Assembly (NCBI GenBank): GCA_020852255.1
Contig: JADZBD010000002.1
Coordinates: forward strand, 471,531-535,530
From: Bacteroidia bacterium
GTDB lineage: Bacteria; Bacteroidota; Bacteroidia; JADZBD01
DNA: 64,000 nt
Reading direction: 5' to 3'
Shown here: piece after piece, positions 1 to 6,972 of the stretch
Numbering within the stretch: position 1 is the stretch's first letter
Layout of the letters: every line of letters begins with the position of its first letter
The notes under the pieces: generated by a model
What the model saw: the letters and a program-made list of their open reading frames with translations, nothing else
Databases searched by the model: none
What the model was told of the DNA's origin: nothing
Translations under genes and position numbers: made by a program

Positions 1-996
1 CAGTTGTTCCACTGAATGCCGGGGGGTCCATCCAAGCTTTTTGCGTGCTTTCGACGCATCTCCGATAAGGCAATCCACTTCGGAAGGCCGGAAGTAGCGC
101 TTGTCAATCTCCACCAGCGTTTTTCCGGTCTTTGGGTCAACACCTTTCTCCTTCGCTCCCTTCCCGGTCCATTCTACTTTCATTCCTGCATACTGGAAGG
201 CCAATTCCACAAATTTCCTCACTGTAATCTTCTTTCCCGTTGCAAGCACATAATCATCCGCTTCTTTCTGCTGCATCATCAGCCACATTCCTTCCACATA
301 ATCTTTTGCATGGCCCCAGTCACGTTCAGCGTCCAGATTACCCAGGTAAAACTTCTTCTGCATTCCCAGCTTCAGACGAGCCACTGCCCGTGTGATTTTT
401 CTGGTCACAAATGTTTCACCCCGGATCGGACTTTCATGATTGAACAAAATTCCGTTGCACGCATAATATCCATATGCCTCTCTGTAGTTTTTTGCGATCC
501 AGTATCCGTATATTTTGGCCACTCCATAAGGGGATCGCGGATAAAACGGTGTGGTCTCGCGCTGCGGTATCTCCTGCACCAGTCCGTACATTTCCGAGGT
601 CCCTGCCTGATAAAAGCGCGTACGTTCCTTCAGTCCGAGAATACGAATCGCCTCCAGCAGCCGCAGCGTTCCCAGCGCATCCGCATTAGCGGTATATTCC
701 GGGGTCTCGAATGAAACCATCACATGCGACTGTGCTGCCAGGTTATAAATCTCGTCCGGTTTCGTTTCCTGGACGATGCGAATCAGGTTGGTGCTGTCGG
801 TGAGGTCTCCGTAATGCATATAAAAGCGAATACCTTTTTCGTGCTGGTCGTGGTAAAGGTGATCCACCCGGTCCGTATTGAACAGAGAGCTCCTTCGTTT
901 AACCCCGTGAACGATATATCCTTTGGAAAGGAGCAGTTCGGCGAGGTAAGCGCCATCCTGTCCTGTGATCCCTGTGATCAGTGCCACTTTTGCCAT
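1..996 (-). CDS. gmd: GDP-mannose 4,6-dehydratase (3' end outside window)
   Basis: Converts GDP-mannose to GDP-4-keto-6-deoxymannose, the first step toward GDP-fucose and related sugars for surface glycans. It starts at ATG 994-996 and 332 codons are visible with no stop before the window edge; the family is usually 345-380 residues, so only a short C-terminal piece is missing. The N-terminus has the Rossmann motif TGITGQDG (residues 8-15). The short-chain dehydrogenase active site is visible as GTSEMYG (132-138) and YGVAK (Y157, K161). A weak promoter-like TATCTTCG lies at 1022-1029, 25 bases upstream. The next gene, cysQ, is on the same strand but separated by 38 bases. Confidence 0.95.
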   Translation of the reverse strand, partial: MAKVALITGITGQDGAYLAELLLSKGYIVHGVKRRSSLFNTDRVDHLYHDQHEKGIRFYMHYGDLTDSTNLIRIVQETKPDEIYNLAAQSHVMVSFETPEYTANADALGTLRLLEAIRILGLKERTRFYQAGTSEMYGLVQEIPQRETTPFYPRSPYGVAKIYGYWIAKNYREAYGYYACNGILFNHESPIRGETFVTRKITRAVARLKLGMQKKFYLGNLDAERDWGHAKDYVEGMWLMMQQKEADDYVLATGKKITVRKFVELAFQYAGMKVEWTGKGAKEKGVDPKTGKTLVEIDKRYFRPSEVDCLIGDASKARKKLGWTPRHSVEQL

Positions 997-1034
997 AGAA
1001 TCAGAATCTTACAGATAGCCGCGAAGATACGCTG

Positions 1035-1817
1035 TTATTTGCAAAGGAAGGACGGGTTGCGGAGATTCTCCCGGTTATAGCGAAGGGGCTGCATGGTTTC
1101 AAGGCTGTATACTTCCTTCCCCACCGCCATTACAAGCGCATGACCGGCAGCGGTATCCCACTCCATGGTGGGGCCAAAGCGTGGATATTCATCAGCGAGC
1201 CCTTCCGCCACGAATGCAAATTTCATTGAACTTCCTCCGGTGATGGTTGCCATTCCCGGCATCCCTGCGGCTTTTTCCTGCAAATAGGATTCTGTTTCGG
1301 AACCGCGGTGCGAACGTGACGCTACAACGGTATACGGGCGTGAACCGGAAGAAACGGGCAAAGCGATCCCATCTCCGGTATTCCTGAAATCTGCAGCCCC
1401 TACCTTTCGGGCTCCCAAGGCCGGTCCTCCGTAATAAATTTTTTCCGTGACCGGTGCATAAATAACACCGGCAAGGGGAATGCCGTTTTCTACCAATGCG
1501 ATATTCACTGTAAACTCTCCGTTGCGGCGCACAAATTCCTTTGTTCCGTCCAGCGGATCCACAATCCAGCAGCGCGTCCATTTCCGGCGAACGGTATATT
1601 CTTCGGCCGGTGTTTCCTCATCCAGAAAAGGGATACCGGCTGATTGCAAACACCTGCGGATGATCGTGCCGGAGCGCTTATCTGCTTCAGTTACCGGACT
1701 CCGGTCCTCCTTCATCTCCACCTTAAAACTGGTAGCATATACACGCATAATTTCTATTCCTGCCTCCACCGAGGCAAGAATAGCTCGCCGTGTGAGTTCG
1801 GCGATGTCAGTAGGCAT
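1035..1817 (-). CDS. cysQ: 3'(2'),5'-bisphosphate nucleotidase CysQ
   Basis: Inositol-monophosphatase-superfamily phosphatase that removes the 3'-phosphate of PAP (and PAPS), preventing build-up of a by-product of sulfate activation and sulfotransfer. Visible motifs are TEAD (residues 43-46), the acidic pair EE (67-68), the signature DPLDGTKEF (87-95), GGSSMKF near 200 and MEWDTAAGHAL near 220, all metal- or substrate-binding elements of the family. The length of 260 residues is normal. Its start overlaps the end of deoC by 11 bases, so the two are probably co-transcribed from the deoC promoter. The sulfate-activation genes cysC-cysD-cysN lie about 1.1 kb away on the opposite strand, which fits a PAP-recycling role. 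Confidence 0.93.
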   Translation of the reverse strand: MPTDIAELTRRAILASVEAGIEIMRVYATSFKVEMKEDRSPVTEADKRSGTIIRRCLQSAGIPFLDEETPAEEYTVRRKWTRCWIVDPLDGTKEFVRRNGEFTVNIALVENGIPLAGVIYAPVTEKIYYGGPALGARKVGAADFRNTGDGIALPVSSGSRPYTVVASRSHRGSETESYLQEKAAGMPGMATITGGSSMKFAFVAEGLADEYPRFGPTMEWDTAAGHALVMAVGKEVYSLETMQPLRYNRENLRNPSFLCK

Positions 1818-2604
1818 TTCCGGGCATATTTTTTATTTCCTCACCTGCCAGTTGATCTACCAGCCTTGATGCTCCAATCCGGAATCGCTCGGGTGAAATC
1901 CACTCATTTCCCAACACAGCGCGCGTCATAGCGATGTATCCGCAAGCAGTTTTGGCATCCGGTATGCCACCGGCCGGTTTTATACCTGTTCGCTTTCCCG
2001 TTTCAGCAAGCGCCCTTTTTATTTCCAGAAGCATGCCGGCAACAGCAGCCGGAGAAGCCCCTGCAGGAATCTTCCCTGTTGATGTTTTAATAAAATCGGC
2101 ACCGGCTTTAATCGCCAGCGCTGAAGCCCTGCTGATATTGGTTTCCGATCCCAGTTCGCCCGTTTCCAGTATCACTTTCAGCGTTCGCTTACCGCAGAGC
2201 GATTTCAGGGATGCGATCTCATCGGAATTGGCATTGTAATTATGTTCCAGGAACTTCCCCCTGTTAATCACCATATCAATTTCATCGGCCCCCTCATCTA
2301 ATGCGTACCTGACTTCATTCTCTTTAAGCCGTAACGGAAGTTGCCCTCCGGGAAACCCGCCAGCAACCGAGGCGACCCTGATACCGGAACCGGAAAGAAT
2401 CTGCCGTGCCGTTTGTACCATCGTGGGATACACACACACCGCCGCCACTTTATGCCGGAGCGCCTTTTCGCAGAGACGATGGATATCCTCGGCGGTGTCC
2501 TTTCCTTCCAGTGAAGTGAGATCGATCAGTGAAAGAATCAGCGATGTCTTTTCCCCTGCGGAGCCGGCCTGTTCAAAAGCAGATATAAGTTCAGCGGCTG
2601 TCAT
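1807..2604 (-). CDS. deoC: Deoxyribose-phosphate aldolase
   Basis: Cleaves 2-deoxyribose-5-phosphate to glyceraldehyde-3-phosphate and acetaldehyde (deoxynucleoside catabolism). The protein is a class I aldolase TIM barrel. The Schiff-base lysine lies in GADFIKTSTGK (K173 counted from the ATG), a second catalytic lysine lies in GIKPAGGIPD (K209), and EIDMVIN holds the conserved Asp near 110. I chose the ATG at 2604, giving 265 residues, rather than the in-frame TTG at 2613, because a TATTTTTG promoter element (2611-2618) overlaps that TTG. The mRNA is then predicted to be leaderless. The gene heads a two-gene unit with cysQ. Confidence 0.93.
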   Translation of the reverse strand: MTAAELISAFEQAGSAGEKTSLILSLIDLTSLEGKDTAEDIHRLCEKALRHKVAAVCVYPTMVQTARQILSGSGIRVASVAGGFPGGQLPLRLKENEVRYALDEGADEIDMVINRGKFLEHNYNANSDEIASLKSLCGKRTLKVILETGELGSETNISRASALAIKAGADFIKTSTGKIPAGASPAAVAGMLLEIKRALAETGKRTGIKPAGGIPDAKTACGYIAMTRAVLGNEWISPERFRIGASRLVDQLAGEEIKNMPGNAY

Positions 2605-2610
2605 TCCCGG

Positions 2611-2618
2611 CAAAAATA
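2611..2618 (-). promoter_or_regulatory. Promoter -7 element of deoC-cysQ
   Basis: TATTTTTG read on the minus strand matches the Bacteroidota consensus TAnnTTTG. It ends 6 bases before the deoC ATG, so transcription should begin at or within a few bases of the start codon. Confidence 0.6.
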
Positions 2619-2763
2619 CTGCGAAATCCGGCAGGACAAGTCCGGGAAACCGCAGGAAAGTAATCCTTTCCGTCCCAGGGTGCCTAAAAAATTACCTGAT
2701 AATCAAGGTCTAAGAATCGCGTCAGGCTTCTTTTGGAGCAGGAAGCGGATGCAGAAACATTCA

Positions 2764-2794
2764 TTTTGCACTCTCGGCGAATTCCATACCTTTG
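2764..2794 (+). promoter_or_regulatory. Promoter of the sulfate-activation operon
   Basis: A -33 element TTTTG (2764-2768) and a -7 element TACCTTTG (2787-2794) are separated by 18 bases, close to the Bacteroidota pattern TTTG/TAnnTTTG. The predicted transcription start is about 2799-2802, at the leader-peptide ATG. Confidence 0.7.
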
Positions 2795-2801
2795 TGCCAT
2801 T

Positions 2802-2867
2802 ATGAAAAAGACCAATGCCATCGCTCGCCATTCCTGCAGCTGTTGCTGTATGATGCATGCCTGCTGA
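2802..2867 (+). CDS. Cys/Met-rich leader peptide of cysCDN (21 aa)
   Basis: A 21-codon reading frame, ATG 2802 to TGA 2865-2867, ends in SCSCCCMMHAC, so five Cys and two internal Met fall within its last ten residues. It sits directly behind a consensus promoter and is followed 29 bases later by an intrinsic terminator, then cysC. The basic N-terminus (MKKTNAIARH) lacks any signal peptide. The arrangement matches classical attenuator leader peptides, whose regulatory codons specify the end product of the operon, here cysteine and possibly methionine. The start codon lies about where transcription should begin, so the leader is probably translated from a leaderless mRNA. A structural role such as metal binding is the alternative but explains neither the terminator nor the position. 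Expression is unproven. Confidence 0.75.
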   Translation: MKKTNAIARHSCSCCCMMHAC

Positions 2868-2930
2868 ACGGGAAGTCTTTGTCCTAACTGATACAGAACC
2901 CTTCCCGAAACGAGAAGGGTTTTTTATTTT
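2831..2930 (+). promoter_or_regulatory. Predicted transcription attenuator of cysCDN
   Basis: Four mutually exclusive segments can be read. Segment 1 (2831-2840, TTCCTGCAGC) lies on the Cys codons and can pair with segment 2 (GCTG 2863-2866 and GGAA 2871-2874). Segment 2 (CGGGAAG 2869-2875) pairs perfectly with CTTCCCG at 2901-2907 as an antiterminator. That pairing consumes CTTC (2901-2904) of the terminator 5' arm. A ribosome stalled on the Cys codons at 2835-2849 would leave segment 2 free and allow readthrough. A ribosome at the stop codon would cover segment 2 and permit termination. Pairings were found by eye; energies were not computed. Confidence 0.65.
2897..2930 (+). terminator. Intrinsic terminator of the attenuator
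   Basis: Arms AACCCTTC (2897-2904) and GAAGGGTT (2914-2921) form an 8-bp stem, possibly extended by two CG pairs inside the loop, followed by TTTTATTTT (2922-2930). It lies between the leader peptide and cysC (ATG 2952), so it can only serve to abort transcription of the operon. Confidence 0.85.
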
Positions 2931-2951
2931 CGTACATGAGATGATACACCA

Positions 2952-3551
2952 ATGAGTAAGAATATCTTTCCAACTGATACTATTCTGGGCCGTGAAGCAA
3001 AAGAACGCCTGCTGAACCAGCGGGGAACCGTAATTTGGATGACGGGGCTGAGCGGCTCAGGGAAAACCACTATTGCCACAGAGCTTGAAAAGTGTCTGAA
3101 TGAGAAAAAAAAGCTCACACAAGTTCTTGACGGGGATAATATCCGTAGCGGTATCAACAGAAACCTGGGATTTTCGGAAGAGGACCGCGTTGAAAACATT
3201 CGCAGAATATCAGAAGTGGCCAAATTATTCTGCCATGCAGGGCTGATCACGATCTGTTGTTTTGTTTCACCCACACGCGCTATCCGTGAACAGGCAAAAA
3301 GTATCATCGGCGAAGAGGATTTTACAGAAGTTTTTGTAGACACTCCTCTTGAAATTTGCGAAAAGAGAGATGTGAAAGGACTGTATGCCAAGGCGCGCAA
3401 AGGGGAGATCGCAGATTTTACCGGTATTTCTTCTCCCTTCGAAGCACCGGAAAATCCTGACCTGCACCTGCATACTCAGGGCCATTCCGCCAGGGAGTGC
3501 GCTGCACTCATTCTGAAAGAACTTGAACACAGAAAATTACTCAGCATATGA
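2952..3551 (+). CDS. cysC: Adenylylsulfate kinase CysC
   Basis: Phosphorylates adenosine 5'-phosphosulfate (APS) to PAPS with ATP, in the cytoplasm. The P-loop is GLSGSGKTT (residues 32-40). DGDNIRSGINRNLGFSEEDR (60-79) is the APS-binding signature of the family, and GLYAKARKGEI and FTGISSPFEAPENPD are typical C-terminal elements. The length of 199 residues is normal for a stand-alone kinase. It is the first structural gene behind the Cys-rich leader and terminator. Its stop overlaps the cysD start (ATGA), so translation is probably coupled. Confidence 0.97.
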   Translation: MSKNIFPTDTILGREAKERLLNQRGTVIWMTGLSGSGKTTIATELEKCLNEKKKLTQVLDGDNIRSGINRNLGFSEEDRVENIRRISEVAKLFCHAGLITICCFVSPTRAIREQAKSIIGEEDFTEVFVDTPLEICEKRDVKGLYAKARKGEIADFTGISSPFEAPENPDLHLHTQGHSARECAALILKELEHRKLLSI

Positions 3552-4453
3552 ACAAGCGTCATTTAAAACACCTTGAAGAACTGGAGTCGGAATCTATTTA
3601 TGTAATACGTGAAGTAGCCGCACAGTTTGAGAAGCCAGCCCTTTTATTCTCCGGAGGCAAAGACAGCATTGTCTGCTTTCACCTCGCCCGCAAGGCTTTC
3701 TTCCCGGCACGCGTTCCTTTTCCGCTGGTGCATATTGACACCGGGCATAACTTCGGTGAAACACTGTTGTTTCGTGACGAACTTGTAAAAAAGCACGCGG
3801 TGAGTCTCGTTATTGGCTCGGTACAGGAAAGCATAGACACCGGGCGCGTTACGGAAGAAAAAGGATACAACGCCAGCAGAAACGCACTGCAGACTGTGAC
3901 CTTACTGGACACGATTGAAAAATATAAGTTTGATGCATGTATCGGGGGTGCCAGAAGGGATGAAGAAAAAGCCAGAGCCAAGGAGCGGTTTTTCTCACAC
4001 CGTGACGAATTCGGGCAGTGGGACCCCCGGAATCAGCGCCCCGAGCTCTGGAATATCTTCAATGGGAAGAAAAACATTGGAGAACACTTCAGGGTGTTTC
4101 CTATCAGCAACTGGACGGAGATGGACGTTTGGCAGTACATCCTGAAAGAAAAGATTGAAATTCCAAGTATCTATTTCACACATGAACGCGATACATTTAC
4201 CCGAGACGGAGTGATTTATGCCTACTCCGATTGCATTTTACTCAAACCTTCAGAAAAAGTGGAGCGCAGACAGGTTCGTTTCCGCACAATCGGCGATATG
4301 ACCTGTACAGGTGCGGTTGTTTCCCGGGCCAGCAGTCTGGAGGAAATTGTTCAGGAGGTGGCTGCAACGCGTGTTACCGAACGGGGTAGCCGCATAGATG
4401 ATAAAAGAAGTGAGGCGGCTATGGAAGACCGGAAAAAAGCCGGATACTTTTAA
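3548..4453 (+). CDS. cysD: Sulfate adenylyltransferase subunit 2 CysD
   Basis: Catalytic subunit of ATP sulfurylase, which forms APS from ATP and sulfate with the GTPase CysN. It is an adenine-nucleotide alpha-hydrolase-like enzyme with the PP-loop SGGKDS at residues 35-40. ARRDEEKARAKERFFSHRD and the C-terminal stretch of a basic, Arg-rich helix are typical of CysD. The length of 301 residues is normal. The ATG overlaps the cysC stop by four bases and the gene is followed after 22 bases by cysN. Confidence 0.97.
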   Translation: MNKRHLKHLEELESESIYVIREVAAQFEKPALLFSGGKDSIVCFHLARKAFFPARVPFPLVHIDTGHNFGETLLFRDELVKKHAVSLVIGSVQESIDTGRVTEEKGYNASRNALQTVTLLDTIEKYKFDACIGGARRDEEKARAKERFFSHRDEFGQWDPRNQRPELWNIFNGKKNIGEHFRVFPISNWTEMDVWQYILKEKIEIPSIYFTHERDTFTRDGVIYAYSDCILLKPSEKVERRQVRFRTIGDMTCTGAVVSRASSLEEIVQEVAATRVTERGSRIDDKRSEAAMEDRKKAGYF

Positions 4454-4475
4454 ATAAAAAATAAGAAATAGATTG

Positions 4476-5744
4476 ATGAAAAAAGATTCGTATTTAGAAA
4501 TGGACTTATTAAGATTCACTACGGCCGGTTCAGTAGATGATGGGAAGAGTACTTTGATCGGAAGATTATTGTATGATTCAAAATCAATCTTTGAAGACCA
4601 GTATGAATCCATCAGAGCCACCAGTGAAAAGCGCGGAGAAGAATATGTAAACCTGGCACTTCTGACAGACGGATTACGCGCAGAAAGGGAACAGGGTATT
4701 ACGATTGATGTTGCCTACCGCTACTTTGCAACTCCAAAACGGAAATTCATTATTGCTGACACACCCGGGCATATCCAGTACACCCGGAATATGGTCACGG
4801 GTGCAAGTACCGCCAATGTGGCCATCATCCTGATTGATGCCCGGAAAGGCGTGATCGAGCAGACTAAACGACATTCCTACATCGCTTCTTTATTGGGCAT
4901 TCCTCATGTTTTTGTTTGTGTGAACAAAATGGACCTGGTGGATTACCGGGAGGATGTCTTTCACACCATCTGTAATGATTACGGGATCCTTGCAAAGAAT
5001 ATCGGCGTGAAAGACGTTCATTTTATTCCCATTTCCGCTCTGAAAGGGGATAATGTGGTGGATACGTCCCAAAACATGAACTGGTATAAAGGAACCACCT
5101 TACTTCATTTACTGGAATCTATTTCCATTGACTCAGATGTGAACCTGAACAGCTTCCGTTTTCCAGTCCAATATGTGATACGCCCGATGAGCAGCGAACA
5201 TCATGATTACCGCGGGTATGCAGGACGGATCGCAGGAGGAGTGATCCGAAAAGGGGATCCGGTGGTGGTGCTTCCCGGGGGCCGCACTACAAAGATTAAG
5301 AGTATAGACACGCTGAATGGCAGTCTTGACGCGGCCTTTGCACCCATGAGTGTGACGATTACCCTTGAAGATGAGATTGATATTTCCCGTGGAGACATGA
5401 TCGTAAGTGCTGCGGACGCACCTCCGGAAAATCAGGAATTTGAACTCATGGCCTGCTGGCTGGCGGATCGGGAACTTGTTCCCGGCAATAAATATGTGGT
5501 GAAACATACTTCCCGTGAAGTTCGCGCCGTGGTAAAGGAAATCGTTTATAAAGTAGATGTGAATACCCAGGATAAAATAGAAGGAGTCAGCAAAGCGCAC
5601 CTTAATGATATTGTGAAAATAAAATTAAAAACAACAGCTCCTCTGTTCTTTGATCCGTACCAAACAAACCGCAACACCGGATCGCTTATTCTGATTGATG
5701 AAGGAACGAATGTGACAGCGGGAGCCGGAATGATCCTGCACTAA
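4476..5744 (+). CDS. cysN: Sulfate adenylyltransferase subunit 1 CysN (GTPase)
   Basis: Regulatory GTPase subunit of ATP sulfurylase, whose GTP hydrolysis drives APS formation. It is an EF-Tu-like protein with P-loop GSVDDGKST (residues 18-26), DTPGH as the G3 box and NKMD as the G4 box, followed by beta-barrel domains. The protein has 422 residues and no fused APS kinase domain, consistent with the separate cysC. I start at ATG 4476; an in-frame TTG directly before it is less likely. The stop codon overlaps the stop of a convergent acetyltransferase gene, and no terminator is visible between them. Confidence 0.97.
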   Translation: MKKDSYLEMDLLRFTTAGSVDDGKSTLIGRLLYDSKSIFEDQYESIRATSEKRGEEYVNLALLTDGLRAEREQGITIDVAYRYFATPKRKFIIADTPGHIQYTRNMVTGASTANVAIILIDARKGVIEQTKRHSYIASLLGIPHVFVCVNKMDLVDYREDVFHTICNDYGILAKNIGVKDVHFIPISALKGDNVVDTSQNMNWYKGTTLLHLLESISIDSDVNLNSFRFPVQYVIRPMSSEHHDYRGYAGRIAGGVIRKGDPVVVLPGGRTTKIKSIDTLNGSLDAAFAPMSVTITLEDEIDISRGDMIVSAADAPPENQEFELMACWLADRELVPGNKYVVKHTSREVRAVVKEIVYKVDVNTQDKIEGVSKAHLNDIVKIKLKTTAPLFFDPYQTNRNTGSLILIDEGTNVTAGAGMILH

Positions 5745-6178
5745 CGCAGCATCTCAATATGCGGGATATTATCCTCCGGATAGGGTTCTCCCTGCGGAAC
5801 AAACCCGAATTCGCGGTAAAATTTCTCAAGATAACATTGCGCCCCGATTCGTACAGGTACACATCCGTATTTATCCGCAATCAGCTTCAGGCAATTATTC
5901 ATGAGCTCCCTCCCTGCTCCGAGTCCCCGGCATTCCGGATGCGTTACAACTCTTCCGACAGATACCTCCCTGAAGGATACTCCCGCTGGCAGAATGCGTG
6001 CGTAGGCGATCAGCTGGTTACCGCGGTATCCCAGCACATGCAATGCGTCCTGATCCTTATTATCGGTGTCCACATATGCACAATTCTGTTCCTTATGGAA
6101 AACAAGCGACCGGAGTCGGAGCAGTTCATACAAATCCCTCGTTTTCAGATCCTCAAACGGCATTACTTTCCATTCCAT
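5741..6178 (-). CDS. ElaA-like GNAT N-acetyltransferase
   Basis: A predicted acyl-CoA N-acyltransferase of about 145 residues with unknown substrate. The N-terminal block LYELLRLRSLVFHKEQNCAY is characteristic of the ElaA group, and SVGRVVTHPECRGLGAGREL contains the acetyl-CoA pyrophosphate-binding motif (R/Q-x-x-G-x-G). The reading frame is open from 6226, but MEWKVMPFEDL at 6178 matches where ElaA proteins begin, so I use that start. It overlaps the end of the VanZ-like gene by 16 bases and is the last gene of the gcvH unit. It converges on cysN with overlapping stop codons. Confidence 0.85.
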   Translation of the reverse strand: MEWKVMPFEDLKTRDLYELLRLRSLVFHKEQNCAYVDTDNKDQDALHVLGYRGNQLIAYARILPAGVSFREVSVGRVVTHPECRGLGAGRELMNNCLKLIADKYGCVPVRIGAQCYLEKFYREFGFVPQGEPYPEDNIPHIEMLR

Positions 6179-6549
6179 GCTCCTGCTTTTTTCAGAATCA
6201 CCGGTGCAAACACCCATCCCATCCATGCCCCTGCCGCATCTGCCACACTATCAAAAATATCAAAACTCCGCTCTGTAAAAACGAGTTCCTGCATCAATTC
6301 CAGGCCTAACCCGTAGAGGGTTCCCGCCACAGCCCACATCAGAGAAAGTGAATGCTTCGTTCGCCGGTGATGCTCCGCCGTTGCCAGCAGCAATAAAATA
6401 ATGAACATTCCGGCATGCACCCATTTGTCGAGCCGGAACAGGCGCATCCAATCTGCATCCGGAAGATCACGTCCGGGAATAGCACATAAAACAAAAATGA
6501 GCGATGCCCACAGGGTCGCCCATTTATAAGACAGTAATAGCCGGAACAT
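6163..6549 (-). CDS. VanZ-like membrane protein
   Basis: A 128-residue membrane protein with about four hydrophobic segments: residues 8-25, 40-58, 70-85 and 105-120. The VanZ-family signature DKWVHAGMF (41-49) and a late acidic/FDxxDSVADAAGAWMG segment are visible. VanZ-like proteins are small membrane proteins of mostly unknown function; some influence glycopeptide resistance or ribonuclease-related processes. It lies 4 bases after gcvH and overlaps the acetyltransferase gene. The order ruvA-sprA-gcvH-vanZ is one I recall as common in gliding Bacteroidota. Confidence 0.85.
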   Translation of the reverse strand: MFRLLLSYKWATLWASLIFVLCAIPGRDLPDADWMRLFRLDKWVHAGMFIILLLLATAEHHRRTKHSLSLMWAVAGTLYGLGLELMQELVFTERSFDIFDSVADAAGAWMGWVFAPVILKKAGAWNGK

Positions 6550-6553
6550 GGAA

Positions 6554-6934
6554 TCAGTGTCCCACCATCGCTTTATAATCCGCTGCGGACATCAAGCCAG
6601 CAGCCTGGGAGGGATTATTCATCTCCACTTTGATCATCCAGCCTGCGCCGTACGGATCTTTGTTTACTGATTCCGGATTGGTGGTGATACCTGGGTTAAC
6701 TTCCAGCACCTTTCCCGAAACCGGCATAAAGAGATCTGACACTGTTTTCACAGCTTCTACTGTACCGAAAACAGCTTCTTTGTCAAGGCTCTCTCCTTTG
6801 GTTTCAATTTCCACATATACGATATCACCCAGTTCACTTTGGGCAAAATCCGTAATGCCTATAGTGGCCACATTGCCTTCCACTTTCAACCATTCGTGGT
6901 CTTTGGTGTACTTTAATTCTGAAGGAAAATTCAT
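6554..6934 (-). CDS. gcvH: Glycine cleavage system H protein
   Basis: Lipoyl carrier of the glycine cleavage system, shuttling the aminomethyl group between the P, T and L proteins. The lipoylation lysine sits in [12 protein letters not shown], near residue 63, matching the family motif (ES/A-V-K-x-x-S-D). The length of 126 residues is normal. It has its own promoter (TACATTTG, 6957-6964) in the short gap after sprA and is followed by the VanZ-like gene. No other gcv genes are in the window. Confidence 0.96.
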   Translation of the reverse strand: MNFPSELKYTKDHEWLKVEGNVATIGITDFAQSELGDIVYVEIETKGESLDKEAVFGTVEAVKTVSDLFMPVSGKVLEVNPGITTNPESVNKDPYGAGWMIKVEMNNPSQAAGLMSAADYKAMVGH

Positions 6935-6956
6935 ACGTTCTTTGTTATTTGTCGGG

Positions 6957-6964
6957 CAAATGTA
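6957..6964 (-). promoter_or_regulatory. Promoter -7 element of gcvH
   Basis: TACATTTG on the minus strand matches TAnnTTTG and ends 22 bases before the gcvH ATG, within the 38-base gap after sprA. It suggests gcvH-vanZ can be expressed independently of the sprA unit. Confidence 0.6.
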
Positions 6965-6972
6965 AACTTTTT

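Noticed and set aside
16-714. Long plus-strand open frame over the gmd region
   Set aside because: It is the antisense shadow of gmd, whose minus-strand translation gives clear family motifs.
2614-2760. Possible riboswitch-like folds upstream of the cys promoter
   Set aside because: The region lies upstream of the plus-strand promoter and largely upstream of the deoC promoter, so it would not be in either mRNA. No known aptamer consensus was recognised.
2802-2867. Metallothionein-like or toxin peptide reading of the Cys-rich small ORF
   Set aside because: The position between promoter and terminator before sulfur genes, and the competing RNA stems, are better explained by a regulatory leader.
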